Shown here: in pieces, positions 38,605-47,861 of the stretch
Layout: each line of letters starts with the position of its first letter
Numbering within the stretch: the first letter of the stretch is position 1
Source: Verrucomicrobiota bacterium
GTDB lineage: Bacteria; Verrucomicrobiota; Verrucomicrobiia; Opitutales; Puniceicoccaceae
Direction: 5' to 3'
Assembly (NCBI GenBank): GCA_038744685.1
Contig: JBCDMB010000001.1
Location: 62,001-126,000, forward strand
Length of the DNA stretch: 64,000 bases
Made by a program: the position numbers and the translations under genes
Notes under the pieces: model-generated
Told to the model about the DNA's origin: nothing
Seen by the model: the letters and a program-made list of their open reading frames with translations, nothing else
Databases searched by the model: none

Positions 38605-38841
38605 CTGAAAAGCGTGCCCTCATTGACGCAGTCAGAAAGGGCACATCAGTGAAGATTGATGCAGGAATCCGGTTTTCACACGCAGGCGCAGTGCCTGATG
38701 AACCCGGCTTCTATCGCGAGCGGTGAGAAATTGAGCTGGGATCCAGAAGGGGAAAAGATCACCAACAGCCAGAGGGCTGAGGCTATTATGAAGGAGTCTT
38801 ACTATCGCCCTGAGTGGGATTTAAATGAGTTTATTTTTTAA
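38605..38841 (+). pseudogene. Remnant of the C-terminus of a Gfo/Idh/MocA oxidoreductase
   Basis: From 38656 a short frame reads GFHTQAQCLMNPASIA, then KLSWDPEGEKITN and finally YRPEWDL. This matches the C-terminal signature of the DHWHVP-type oxidoreductases here ([13 protein letters not shown] at 27821-29122, [12 protein letters not shown] at 53467-54795). Just upstream, in another frame, ALIDAVRKGTS resembles the preceding helix of the family. No N-terminal two-thirds is present, so the gene is broken; the exact 5' limit is uncertain. A hairpin (GTGCCCT to AGGGCAC) at 38614-38644 lies at its beginning. It ends 16 bp before the enolase-family gene. Confidence 0.6.
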
Positions 38842-38857
38842 ACCGAGTTATTGACAG

Positions 38858-40099
38858 ATGGATCGGAGGGATTTTAACAAGCACGGCCCAGCGGGGGTCC
38901 TTTCCATGGTACTTTGGCCAAAACCGTTTGCGGCAAAACCCGAAAATTTGATGAATAAAGCAGGAAACATCCAATCGATTGAAGCCTTCCCGATGGAGTA
39001 TCGGACGAAGGGTTATTTTAAGTTCTTCACGACGCCGTTGGGAGCCTCGGGCCGTCCGGCAGTCATGATAAAAATGACCACGGACACTGGTCTGGTGGGC
39101 TGGGGCCAGTCTGTTCCGATCTCAACGTGGAGCTACGAGACACTCGAAACCTCGGTCATTGCGCTACGGAATTACTACGTTCCGTCGCTGATTGGACATC
39201 CCGTCGAAGACATCAGTGGTGCACACAGAATCATGGATAAGGCGATTCGTCCCGGCCTGACGACCGGGATGCCGATCACTCGCGCGGGTATTGATTTCGC
39301 GCTGTTTGACATCATCGGTAAGTCTAGGGACCAATCCGTAGTCGAAATCCTCGGTGGCAAAGCTGGTGGTGCTCTCGATTTGAGTTGGACGGTGAACGTT
39401 CGTTCGCTCGATGATGTGGAGAAGTCGGTCGATGAAGGGATGCGGCTAGGGTACAAAGACTTTAACGTGAAAGTCGCGCCTGATCCGGAATACGATGTTC
39501 AAGTTGTTAAACGGGTGCGTGCTGCTGCGCCGGATGCCTTCCTGTGGTGCGATGCTAACACTGGATACGATTTGGATTCCGCGCTGACAGCAGCACCGCA
39601 GTTTGCAGACTTGGGAGTGCAGGTTTTCGAATCACCGATGCCTCCGAGTCGGTTCCGGGATTATCAAACCCTCGCGAAACAGGGTGCGATTGATATCTAC
39701 ATGGACGAGGGTGTGATTAGCCCCGATGTGTTGGAAGAGTTTATTCATCTCAGAATGCTAAACGGTTTAGCAATGAAGCCGTCTCGATGTGGCGGGCTGA
39801 CATCAAATAGTCGGATGATCGATCTTTGTTTAGAGAATGACTTGAAATGGGTCGGTAGCGGGCTTTGCGATCCAGACATATCGCTTGCCGCAAGCCTCGC
39901 ACTATACAGATCGTTTTCCCTTCCAACGGCTGCGGTGTTAAACGGCCCTCAGTTTTTGTCTGAGACTGTTTTGAAGCCAGCCTTTGAAGTCGTGGATGGT
40001 GCGATCGCACTGCCAGCGGGTCCCGGACTAGGTGTTGAAGTCGACGAGAATCGTCTGCAGGAGCTGTCACTGCGGACGGTGAAGGATTGGAAGCTTTAA
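38858..40099 (+). CDS. Enolase superfamily (mandelate racemase/muconate lactonizing) enzyme
   Basis: Protein of 413 residues with a short N-terminal extension (MDRRDFNKHG, a weak Tat-like motif), a capping domain (about 37-160) and a (beta/alpha)7-beta barrel. Metal ligands appear as Asp232 (CDANTG), Glu258 (FESPM) and Glu284 (MDEGV). On the second strand FNVKV keeps one lysine (Lys205), whereas the usual KxK has Asn203 at the first place; Lys307 in AMKPSR is the opposite lysine. Family members abstract a proton next to a carboxylate, as in sugar-acid dehydratases, racemases or cycloisomerases. With agarase-like genes nearby, a role on 3,6-anhydro-L-galactonate is possible but unproven. The next gene is an AraC regulator. 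Confidence 0.85.
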   Translation: MDRRDFNKHGPAGVLSMVLWPKPFAAKPENLMNKAGNIQSIEAFPMEYRTKGYFKFFTTPLGASGRPAVMIKMTTDTGLVGWGQSVPISTWSYETLETSVIALRNYYVPSLIGHPVEDISGAHRIMDKAIRPGLTTGMPITRAGIDFALFDIIGKSRDQSVVEILGGKAGGALDLSWTVNVRSLDDVEKSVDEGMRLGYKDFNVKVAPDPEYDVQVVKRVRAAAPDAFLWCDANTGYDLDSALTAAPQFADLGVQVFESPMPPSRFRDYQTLAKQGAIDIYMDEGVISPDVLEEFIHLRMLNGLAMKPSRCGGLTSNSRMIDLCLENDLKWVGSGLCDPDISLAASLALYRSFSLPTAAVLNGPQFLSETVLKPAFEVVDGAIALPAGPGLGVEVDENRLQELSLRTVKDWKL

Positions 40100-40271
40100 C
40101 ATTCTGAGTGGTGAATGTGAATGGTCGTAGGCGGCTTTCTTTCCGAAGAACTTCGGTGGCATAGCGAATGAAGTATCGTGATTCACAACGCTAGGCATTT
40201 CAAAGGGATTGGGAAGAGTAAGGGAAGACGATGCTTGATTTTCTTTGCGGGTTTTGTTGGTTGACGGTGCT

Positions 40272-41135
40272 ATGAATCAGGCTACTGACCGTCATATCTT
40301 TTTCCCCACTAAGGATCGGTCATATTGGCATCCAGATCGGGACTTGGGTTTGCCGTTGTCCTATCTCGCCTGGGGGCGCAGGGATTTCAGTATAGAATTC
40401 CTACCGGATTGCATGCACGAAGGATGGGTTTGCACGGTCATTGAGGAAGGTTCGCCAATCATGTCGATTCGGGGGCGGGAGGTAGAATTAGGGAAGCGAA
40501 ATTTGGTCTTTATTGGTCCGGACTGTCCCTTTGGCTGGCCGTCAATCGAGGGAAGCACGTGTCGTTTTGTGCAGTGGATGTGGAACGACCAAGGGGAGAC
40601 CAGTTTTTCTGGGCTGCCTCGGGACGAATACAGGATCTGCGATATTCCACGAGGCAAATTCAAACCTCTGCGGCAGAATCACGATCAATGCCGCAGCGAA
40701 GTCTTGAACTTTGATCATTTGACAGAACGCTTTTTGGAAGCGGCACGCGAGGTGTTTGAGATTCTGGTCGAACGCGCGATGAAAAACGAACTTGGCGAAG
40801 ACGTGACCGACGTGAGGATACGACAGGCGCAGGATTGGATGTCAAAGAATTTGGACAGCAAAGAGCCCATCGCGCGCGTCTGCGACTATTTAGACATTTC
40901 CCAATCTACGCTTCATCGCCTGTTCAAGGCGAAGTTTGGTAAGAGTGCAGCGGGGTATTTCCAACAAATCAGGATGGTGGAAGCTAAACGTCTCCTAACC
41001 GAAGAGAGAAAGTTTATTAAAGAAACAGCCTTTTCACTCGGTTATCACCACCTCAATGATTTTAGCCGCGCCTACAAAACCTTTCATGGGTGCCCCCCGA
41101 GCCAGCACCAGAGAGAGATGAAGAGCAATCCTTAG
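40272..41135 (+). CDS. AraC family transcriptional regulator
   Basis: Regulator of 287 residues if read from ATG at 40272; a TTG at 40245 would add nine residues. The N-terminal half is a cupin-like ligand domain (EGSPIMSIRGREVELGKRN, FIGPDCPFGWP). The C-terminal part has two helix-turn-helix motifs, IARVCDYLDISQSTLHRLF and ETAFSLGYHHLNDFSRAYK, with a standard AraC spacing. It follows the enolase-family gene by 172 bp on the same strand and may control that gene or the oxidoreductase upstream. Effector unknown. Confidence 0.88.
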   Translation: MNQATDRHIFFPTKDRSYWHPDRDLGLPLSYLAWGRRDFSIEFLPDCMHEGWVCTVIEEGSPIMSIRGREVELGKRNLVFIGPDCPFGWPSIEGSTCRFVQWMWNDQGETSFSGLPRDEYRICDIPRGKFKPLRQNHDQCRSEVLNFDHLTERFLEAAREVFEILVERAMKNELGEDVTDVRIRQAQDWMSKNLDSKEPIARVCDYLDISQSTLHRLFKAKFGKSAAGYFQQIRMVEAKRLLTEERKFIKETAFSLGYHHLNDFSRAYKTFHGCPPSQHQREMKSNP

Positions 41136-41305
41136 CTAAAGGATATCTTCCAAAGGTCTAGGTCCACTCAGTGCGACCGAAAAAACCAGGCGGACAGATA
41201 GCACGTTGATTCTATCGATTGGAATTGCTAGTATAAAGCAATTGAATCGAAGTTTAGTTCTCTTTTCGATGTTGGGCAGAAATCAACTTCTAGACGGATG
41301 TTAGT

Positions 41306-41328
41306 TTAATAAAACAGTTTTTTATTAA
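41306..41328. promoter_or_regulatory. 9-bp inverted repeat upstream of the PEP-CTERM gene
   Basis: TTAATAAAA at 41306-41314 and TTTTATTAA at 41320-41328 form a perfect AT-rich inverted repeat with a 5-bp centre, 58 bp before the start codon at 41386. It could be an operator, or a terminator-like hairpin for upstream transcription. Confidence 0.45.
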
Positions 41329-41385
41329 GCCCAAAACTTATCCTTCTTGAGCCAAAAACATCCCCCATAAGAACCACCCCCTCAC

Positions 41386-42159
41386 ATGAAAAGAATAACA
41401 GTATCTGCCACATCAGTTTTCTTAGCCTTCAGCCTAAGTGCCCAAATCTCAGTCGATAACTCTCAGTTTTTTACGGATTTCGATAACACATTCAGCACAC
41501 CGCAATTCACTTGGACATTCTCTGGATTTGACGCGAGCGGAAGCGACAAGCTCGTGATCGGGACTGGGGCAGAGGGTGATAATGAGGATGGTGTTGTAGT
41601 TGTGGATAGCATTACCTACAACGGCCAGAGTCTAACTTCTGCGGTCCAGCAGAACAACGGTCAACAGAACGCGAGCATATTCTATCTCGACAACCCAGGC
41701 GCGGCTGGTGACATCGTTGTCACGTTTTCGGGGAACACCTTTGGCACCAACGGTGTAGGAGTCGGCGTCCTGGCGCTCTCTGGAACCGCGGATGGAGTTG
41801 GCGCAACAGGCAGCGACCCGTCAAGGAGTGCTTCCTTCAACACCAATTTTGACAACTCTCTCGTCTTTGCCTCGTTCGTGGCGAATTCTGATAGTGGTGG
41901 ACCCCCAACTGCGGACTCACCGCTTGACGTGGCCATTGGATCCTATGCGAATACCGGATCTGCTTCGGGTATTGTAGCCTACGACGCTGACGCTGGCGCA
42001 GCCGGACCTTACACTGCAGCTTTCACCAGTGTCGGTAACCCTCTCCGTCCGGTTACTGTCGCTGCCGAATTCTACGCGATTCCAGAACCCAACGTAGCAG
42101 CTCTTGTTGCCGGAATGCTCGCTTTTAGCGCCATTGCGGTTCGGCGACGCCGCTTCTAA
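41386..42159 (+). CDS. PEP-CTERM sorting-domain surface protein
   Basis: Secreted protein of 257 residues: signal peptide (about 1-20), a beta-rich body with many Asn, Gly, Ser and Asp, and a C-terminal PEP-CTERM anchor (IPEPNVAALVAG, hydrophobic helix, then RRRRF). Such proteins are cut and handed over by an exosortase, which is not in the window. The body (SITYNGQSLTSAV, DIVVTFSGN, GVLALSGTA) resembles the body of the PEP-CTERM protein at 47862-48611. It lies alone after an AT-rich spacer. Role probably in cell surface or exopolysaccharide matrix; exact function unknown. Confidence 0.88.
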   Translation: MKRITVSATSVFLAFSLSAQISVDNSQFFTDFDNTFSTPQFTWTFSGFDASGSDKLVIGTGAEGDNEDGVVVVDSITYNGQSLTSAVQQNNGQQNASIFYLDNPGAAGDIVVTFSGNTFGTNGVGVGVLALSGTADGVGATGSDPSRSASFNTNFDNSLVFASFVANSDSGGPPTADSPLDVAIGSYANTGSASGIVAYDADAGAAGPYTAAFTSVGNPLRPVTVAAEFYAIPEPNVAALVAGMLAFSAIAVRRRRF

Positions 42160-42483
42160 TTTTGGATTGATAAAAGCCAATTACAAAGGCACTCCTGATT
42201 GATTGCAGAAAGAAACGATCTTTAAGTCTGTAAAAGGCCTCCGTATATTCCTTAGATCAATTGGTTCTCCAAAGTAGCCAATGAACCTATCACTACTCCT
42301 GACTCTCAGGTACTCCAAGGTTGCGGACTTTTCTACCTGAGTGCTATTCGATGTGCATTTTGTTATCATTGGCCTGTTTGTGCTAACTATTACGATTTGA
42401 CGAAATTGGTTGGGTGGAAAGTAGAGTGCGGACGCAGTCTTCCATGCTTTCTTTTTCCAAACCCGTTTTTTCCCTTTCGCCTA
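42160..42483. other. Intergenic stretch, no convincing gene
   Basis: This 324-bp gap follows the PEP-CTERM gene. A minus-strand frame of 62 codons (42369-42181) is open but has no recognisable motif, signal peptide or ribosome site, and I do not call it a gene. No strong terminator is visible. Confidence 0.5.
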
Positions 42484-43266
42484 ATGAGATTACTATCAGC
42501 ATCACCCCTAACACCCAAATTAAACTCCCTGTTCTGCGGTTTTCTCCTGTTTGCAGGTAGTCTGCACTCGGAGGATTTGGTCGTTGTCGTCTCTGGAGGG
42601 TTCGACGAACACGATACATTCTCTGAAATGGAATCATTTTTACGAGCAAGCCTTGGAGACGTTGCGGAGGTCAGGTCTGGCGACTTTTCAAATTTCTATT
42701 CAGAAGAAACTCAGGCAGCACTTGAAGGAGCGGATTTAGTGGTCATTGCGCGAACCTCGAAGAGTAAAGATTACGCAGATGGCGTCGGGTTGGGATACAA
42801 TACCTTAAGTATTCCGGTCGTGGTTTTGTCTTCCTACATCGCCCGGAGTGAGTCTGGACTTCTAGGATGGTATAATGGGACGGTTTCAGATTTTAGGGAG
42901 ACGACTTCGGGTTCTGAAGTCGACGTAACCGAAGCAGGGATCGAACTATTTGGTGGATCGGTTGACGAAAAGCGGGACTGGCATGAATCCCCTGGTGATA
43001 CCTTCAACGCTGCCGGATTAGGTGATCCGGGCGACGGCGAAGTTCTTGCTGAGATTGAAGGAGGAATTCTGGTCGCACGCTGGCGTAAAGGTGATGCGCC
43101 TGGTAATCCGTTTGCTGCTGGCGTAGACGTTTTCCCGGGCGAGCGGCTTTTTTTCGCTTTGGATAACGACCCTAGATCAACTTACCTCGATCAGGAAGAG
43201 TTCGTGAACTTAACTCCTGCTGGAAGAGAGGCTTTAGTAAAAGCGTTGTTAGCGATTCGCCCATAA
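42484..43266 (+). CDS. Secreted protein of unknown function, GATase/ThuA-like fold possible
   Basis: Protein of 260 residues from ATG at 42484; a TTG at 42397 would add 29 residues in front of the signal peptide. A signal peptide (about 1-29) is followed by LVVVVSGGFDEHDTF, then LEGADLVVIART and IPVVVLSSYIARS, an alternating strand/helix order like flavodoxin- or ThuA-type domains often found at the front of verrucomicrobial surface proteins. The C-terminus reads NLTPAGREALVKALLAI. There is no PEP-CTERM anchor. It lies between a PEP-CTERM gene and the Verru_Chthon gene pair. Function not assigned. Confidence 0.7.
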   Translation: MRLLSASPLTPKLNSLFCGFLLFAGSLHSEDLVVVVSGGFDEHDTFSEMESFLRASLGDVAEVRSGDFSNFYSEETQAALEGADLVVIARTSKSKDYADGVGLGYNTLSIPVVVLSSYIARSESGLLGWYNGTVSDFRETTSGSEVDVTEAGIELFGGSVDEKRDWHESPGDTFNAAGLGDPGDGEVLAEIEGGILVARWRKGDAPGNPFAAGVDVFPGERLFFALDNDPRSTYLDQEEFVNLTPAGREALVKALLAIRP

Positions 43267-43301
43267 TCGCGTGGGGGTAATAGCTGATCTTTGCTGGAAT
43301 G

Positions 43302-43958
43302 CTATTGCACAACATCAAAATATTTAACGAGCCTTACCGAGTCGCCGTTTGGGACAAATAGAATGAAATACCTTTGGTCCTCATATATCGGCCAGACGGA
43401 GGAGTAAAATTTTTTCCATTCTTCTTCCTGTCGGAAGGCTACTTTTACGAGAGCACCTCCGCCGGGCTTGGCCTTTACGGTATGCATAACTGATTTACCG
43501 GACGCAATTGGAATCGGGGCAAGGGAGTCACCGACATTGAAAACCAGATTTTCTTTGGTTGCATTAACCAACATCCAATCTGTGTTTCGGGCTGCATCCA
43601 AGTTATCGTCAATGATATTAAACATAGGGCCGTTGGCGCCCGTTAATCCTATCAAAACTCCCTGTGTAGATCCTGACGGGATAGGAATCTGAGAGTGCAA
43701 AGCAAAAGTTGTTTCGCCGCCTTCACCCGGAATCTGATGATAAAGATTCAATGCGTTTTGCACTTGAACATCGAAGGAGGAAGATAGGAAGTTCCTCGCG
43801 AATTTGAGCTCCTTAAACTCGTTTGATGAGTTTACGTAGAGTCCTTCGATAGGGTCAGGGTTGACTGCCAGTGTGCGGAACTTGTAAGGAGTGAGTTCGT
43901 CACCACGGCACAAATTGTTTAGCAACAAGGTGGCACAGATGAAAATAGCACTCCTCAT
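43302..43958 (-). CDS. Secreted hypothetical protein downstream of Verru_Chthon protein A
   Basis: Protein of 218 residues with a signal peptide (about 1-19, cleaved near CRGDEL). The body is beta-rich and has no motif I recognise. The start at 43958 (ATG) is 10 bp after the stop of the Verru_Chthon A gene, so the two are almost certainly one transcript. A shared job in the cell envelope is the most that can be said. Confidence 0.72.
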   Translation of the reverse strand: MRSAIFICATLLLNNLCRGDELTPYKFRTLAVNPDPIEGLYVNSSNEFKELKFARNFLSSSFDVQVQNALNLYHQIPGEGGETTFALHSQIPIPSGSTQGVLIGLTGANGPMFNIIDDNLDAARNTDWMLVNATKENLVFNVGDSLAPIPIASGKSVMHTVKAKPGGGALVKVAFRQEEEWKKFYSSVWPIYEDQRYFILFVPNGDSVRLVKYFDVVQ

Positions 43959-43968
43959 CAAATTCGGA

Positions 43969-46900
43969 TTAAATCTCTGTGGAATCCAACCAACGGGATG
44001 AGATCACTTTGAACTTCCGGCCGAAAGGAGTCTGAGGGTTGATGAGGTCAAGTGAAGATAAAGCGCCGCTCGTGGAGACAGGATCTGGAAGTCGTTGGAC
44101 GACTATTTCGCGCCACGCACTGGAATCGACGTTGCCTTCAAAGTTGAGCGCCTCTCCATACGTTCGAATGGTAAAGGTATCTGACCGGACTGTCATGTAA
44201 GGAGCGAGAGCTTGTAGTAGGTCTCCTTGAAGCAATTGACCCGGAAAACCGGCTCCCTGAGTGCTGTCCTCGCTTATGTTGCTGTAAAGTGCCCTGTTCG
44301 CATTGGACTCGAATTCACCGCTGATTCCATTGTTAATCGTTGCGTCCAGTGCGGCCTGTAGAATCCCAACACGCCCTTCGTCGGACACCTCGAGTTTTCG
44401 GTTGATAAACTGAGCAAACGAGAGAGCGGGGCCGCGAGCCCTAATTTCATCAACGATTGCCTGTGCCAATTCTCTCACTTCCAGTGGGCTCAGTGACCGA
44501 AAGCCAGTCCAGTAGTTCGCATCAGCATTTTCAGACCACTCGCTGCCCAATACCGACGCCACCCGTGGGAATCGAACGCCTGTGACAGGAAGGAATCCGT
44601 TCACGTTACCGTCACCGTCTACCCTTCGAACGGGCAACTCATCAGTTCCTGATAAAAACGCTTCCCACGCGTCGACCGAAGTCGAATTGACGTTAAACGC
44701 TCCATCGACCATCAGCATTCCCGCGTTTCGAAACTCGGCGCCGTTAATAGCGTCTCCCCGGCCCTCCGTATCGATGTATTGCTTATCAAACTGAAAGCCT
44801 TCCGGCTTGTAGGGGATATACCTGGGATTCGCTAGAAGTTCCGCCCCATTCAACAGGTCTTCGTAGTAACTTTCGGGCTGATCGAACTGAATTGTCGAGA
44901 AGGTGTATCCCTCGAATAGCTTTTCGTTAACGAGGTAAGACGCGTCGTAAAGTCGGAAATTATCCGGTATATTCAGAGTGGTTAACGTCCCTCCACCGAA
45001 TGTATCGCTGATGGAAGTGCTCCATTGGTCCAGAGGTATTCGAAGGTTTGAATAGGAGTTCCCTACGACATAAGCTGGTTCATAGCTGAAACGGCTTGCT
45101 CCGGCGTGTTGCAGCTGTCCGATCGACACCAAGTCTTCCCTTGGGATGTCGAACAAGATAACCCTTTGCGATCCACGAAAGGGGTCGTAGCCTCCGCCCC
45201 AATAGGAAAGCGCATCCTCTCCGACCACATCCAGGTTCGGATTGGGGTCTTCGGCTGAGTCTGAGGTAAGGAGCGTCTCTTGTGAGTAACTCGCCAAAAC
45301 ATCAAGTCCCAGTGGCGAATCCCAGCGCGGATTCCCCCAAATAGCCCGCAAATTACCGTCCACCAAAGGTCTTATACCTGTCGAGTTTTCGCGGCTGGTC
45401 CTCAGCTTCAGGCTGAAGTAGGCCTCATCAATGGATGACATCCGGCCGGGCTGGACCAGAACTCCCGGTTTCGAAACCGTGTAACTGTAGCCTGGGTCAA
45501 AGCTCGTGGAATCCGTGAAGGCAGGTGTTTCATCTCTGAAGTAGGGCTGGTAAAGGACCTGCGAAATTTCTGCATCGAGAAAATCAAGCGGGTAGGACGT
45601 CCCCGCAAATGCAGTGTCTCCTACTCCGACCGCAATGAAGGGGTAAAAGCGATTGCTGGCGTTAGGATCTAATTCAACCGTGAACTCCACTCTCATGTCG
45701 TAAACGCCTCCGTTGTCCAGGGGGGCAGTCGTGTGAGCCCGAGTAGCACTAAAATCTGAGGAAGCGGAGATATCTCCGTTGAAAATACCTGTTCCCGATG
45801 AGCCATCAACGACCTCAGTTGAATCGAGATTTCCGGAGAACCCGTAGACTTTAGTAACTCCGGGTAGAAGAAGACTTCCTCCGGAGTTTTCATAGATCTC
45901 GGTTTTTATAGTATTTCCACCAGTTCGCCCCATTCCGATCTTTCTATCCAGCACATCTCCGGGAACGCTGGGGCTAGAAGATGAACCTGGTGTGGAGAGG
46001 GAGAAGACGGGAACAGGGTATCCAGTAATTCTGAAACCTTGAGAGTTGTTTCGACCACTTAGTGGAATGACGACGTTGTACGGGTTGTACACTCCTGAGA
46101 ACAGTTGCGAATGGGTTACAGCGTAGTATTCAGGGACGGGATCTCCGGGAGCTGTCGGAGTTGGATCATCCGTCTCCGCCTGAATCCATGCATTTTGTTG
46201 TAAGAAACCGAGGACAAGCGTTATCGGACTGTGCTTGTAGTCATCCGAATTTCCCTCAAGGCCTGACCATACCTCAAAATCTCCATAGGGGTAGTCCAAG
46301 GCTCCGTCCCCTAAGTCAAGATCGTGCGGACCGTACAGGCCGCGGCGATAATCAAGTGTCCCGCTGTTTAAGAGAGGGTTCTTGGAGATTATTGTTGGTG
46401 AAAGTCTTCCTTCAGGTGAAATCGCATCTTTTAGATTGTAGTAATCCTTGAAGATGTCCCAGTGGATATATCCGTTGTTCCGCAATGAAGAAGAGTCTCC
46501 ATCTTCTAGCTTCTCTTCGTTCATCACGATGTAAGTCGAACCCCAATCTCCATTATCAAAAAACGAACGATTAAAGATGGAGTCGTCTTCAAAGGCTGCG
46601 GTTAGGTCTACCTTTAGGCCTCCATCGACGACATTTGTCAAAAGTCCAAAGCTATCCGTAGTATAGTCAAAGCGGTGGCGCCGCACGGCGGGTTCATCCA
46701 GTCCCAACAAAAGAGTATCGGTAAACCGGTTTAACTTTCCTAGGTCTTCAAGTGAACTTGGGTCCAGTTCAGTCAAACTGGATAGCTGACTGAAATCGAA
46801 TGCACCGGGGAGAACCGAACGCTGCGATGGCAGCTTTTCCGCTGGGGTGGAATTGCTCACTGCTGTATCTTCAATTTTCAATTTTGCCTTCAGACCTTCG

Positions 46901-47472
46901 TCATCGACGATCCAAGCAAACGCACCGATTTCCGATTGGTCTGTGCTAAGCAGAGGGACCCTGCCTGCTGCAATAGGATTGCCGCCGGAGATCAAGTTGA
47001 TATCTAGTGAGTTTTCAGCCCAGATAGGAACTGACCCGTCTGGGAAACCGCTCGTGAGCTGATTAGAAGTAGTTTGATTTTCGTCTATTCCGGAAACCAA
47101 CCATTTGACCGGAGCTCCGGATGAGTCGATCGCCTGCGGAATCCTCTGGTCCGAACCACTATCTGAAATCCCAATCCACCAGGAAGACGTAGCGGACGGG
47201 TTCGCTCCCACCAGCCGGTCGTCTGCGGCCCATAGGGAGGCCCGTGCCGTAATCCTCTGATCAGGGCCTGCATACCTTTGCAAATTCCCAAGTGCAATCT
47301 GAGCGCCAAAATGAGCATTCTGTTCGGCCAGCACTTTCGTTTTCGCGACTTGGCCATTTGCTGACTCTACCTGCACAAGGGTAGTCATCGATACCAAGAG
47401 GAGAACAACGAAGGACATCAAACCAAGAGCAACGACCAAAGCAAAGCCAGAAACTTTGGGATTACTTTTCAT
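43969..47472 (-). CDS. Verru_Chthon cassette protein A-like
   Basis: Protein of 1167 residues. The N-terminus is pseudopilin-like: short charged start, then GFALVVALGLMSFVVLLL as a single hydrophobic helix, and a region with AEQNAHFGAQIALGNLQRYAG, typical of protein A of the Verru_Chthon cassette, a gene set limited to Verrucomicrobia and relatives. The remainder is a long, mostly beta extracytoplasmic region. Cassette members B, C and D, shorter pilin-like proteins, usually lie beside A but are not found here; only the 218-residue secreted protein follows. The family's function is unknown; the pilin-like front suggests insertion by a type II/IV pilus-type machinery. Confidence 0.82.
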   Translation of the reverse strand: MKSNPKVSGFALVVALGLMSFVVLLLVSMTTLVQVESANGQVAKTKVLAEQNAHFGAQIALGNLQRYAGPDQRITARASLWAADDRLVGANPSATSSWWIGISDSGSDQRIPQAIDSSGAPVKWLVSGIDENQTTSNQLTSGFPDGSVPIWAENSLDINLISGGNPIAAGRVPLLSTDQSEIGAFAWIVDDEGLKAKLKIEDTAVSNSTPAEKLPSQRSVLPGAFDFSQLSSLTELDPSSLEDLGKLNRFTDTLLLGLDEPAVRRHRFDYTTDSFGLLTNVVDGGLKVDLTAAFEDDSIFNRSFFDNGDWGSTYIVMNEEKLEDGDSSSLRNNGYIHWDIFKDYYNLKDAISPEGRLSPTIISKNPLLNSGTLDYRRGLYGPHDLDLGDGALDYPYGDFEVWSGLEGNSDDYKHSPITLVLGFLQQNAWIQAETDDPTPTAPGDPVPEYYAVTHSQLFSGVYNPYNVVIPLSGRNNSQGFRITGYPVPVFSLSTPGSSSSPSVPGDVLDRKIGMGRTGGNTIKTEIYENSGGSLLLPGVTKVYGFSGNLDSTEVVDGSSGTGIFNGDISASSDFSATRAHTTAPLDNGGVYDMRVEFTVELDPNASNRFYPFIAVGVGDTAFAGTSYPLDFLDAEISQVLYQPYFRDETPAFTDSTSFDPGYSYTVSKPGVLVQPGRMSSIDEAYFSLKLRTSRENSTGIRPLVDGNLRAIWGNPRWDSPLGLDVLASYSQETLLTSDSAEDPNPNLDVVGEDALSYWGGGYDPFRGSQRVILFDIPREDLVSIGQLQHAGASRFSYEPAYVVGNSYSNLRIPLDQWSTSISDTFGGGTLTTLNIPDNFRLYDASYLVNEKLFEGYTFSTIQFDQPESYYEDLLNGAELLANPRYIPYKPEGFQFDKQYIDTEGRGDAINGAEFRNAGMLMVDGAFNVNSTSVDAWEAFLSGTDELPVRRVDGDGNVNGFLPVTGVRFPRVASVLGSEWSENADANYWTGFRSLSPLEVRELAQAIVDEIRARGPALSFAQFINRKLEVSDEGRVGILQAALDATINNGISGEFESNANRALYSNISEDSTQGAGFPGQLLQGDLLQALAPYMTVRSDTFTIRTYGEALNFEGNVDSSAWREIVVQRLPDPVSTSGALSSLDLINPQTPFGRKFKVISSRWLDSTEI

Positions 47473-47861
47473 GAGCGATACTTGCGGGTTTGCTTAAGCG
47501 GGGGGTGGCTATCGAACAACATGCTAAAAAATCGATCGCACAGATGGTACAATCACGGGGTGGTTGGAGCTCTATTTTCGAGGGGTTAAGGGCAACGAAT
47601 GAACCCAATATTCTCCTGTTTTTTCGCATCAACCAACTGCATTAGAGTAGCATTTTTATTCTAACGAAAAGTGGAGCTATCGCGGTAGAAGTTTGTGGAT
47701 TAAAACTACTGAAAATAAGGAATGAGAAATGCGTAAATTTCGTTCCCAGGAGAGGCTATGAAAGAAATCGGCGGTTTGTTTTTCTCTTGTATGAGAAGAG
47801 AAAGCCCCGCCAACTTGGATCGTTGGAGGGGCTTTGTGAGGAGAGTTCAGGAGCCCTAATT
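47473..47861. other. Intergenic stretch with a terminator, no gene seen
   Basis: A 389-bp AT-rich gap between two minus-strand genes. It holds the hairpin at 47801-47835 that probably ends the upstream PEP-CTERM transcript, and presumably the promoter of the Verru_Chthon A gene. A 69-codon minus frame (47886-47677) runs through the terminator and into the PEP-CTERM gene and is rejected. Confidence 0.6.
47801..47835 (-). terminator. Probable Rho-independent terminator of the PEP-CTERM gene
   Basis: AAAGCCCCGCCAAC (47801-47814) pairs with GTTGGAGGGGCTTT (47822-47835) around a 7-base loop, with one internal mismatch. It begins 26 bp past the end of the minus-strand PEP-CTERM gene. The run after it on the minus strand (CTCTTCTC) is pyrimidine-rich rather than a pure T-tract. 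Confidence 0.75.

Noticed and set aside
40143-40156. CCGAAG-AA-CTTCGG palindrome as a terminator of the enolase-family gene
   Set aside because: The loop would be only 2 bases and no T-run follows; it may be a binding site or chance.
42181-42369. Minus-strand frame of 62 codons in an intergenic gap
   Set aside because: No motif, no signal peptide, no ribosome site, and no partner gene. Chance is the simplest reading.
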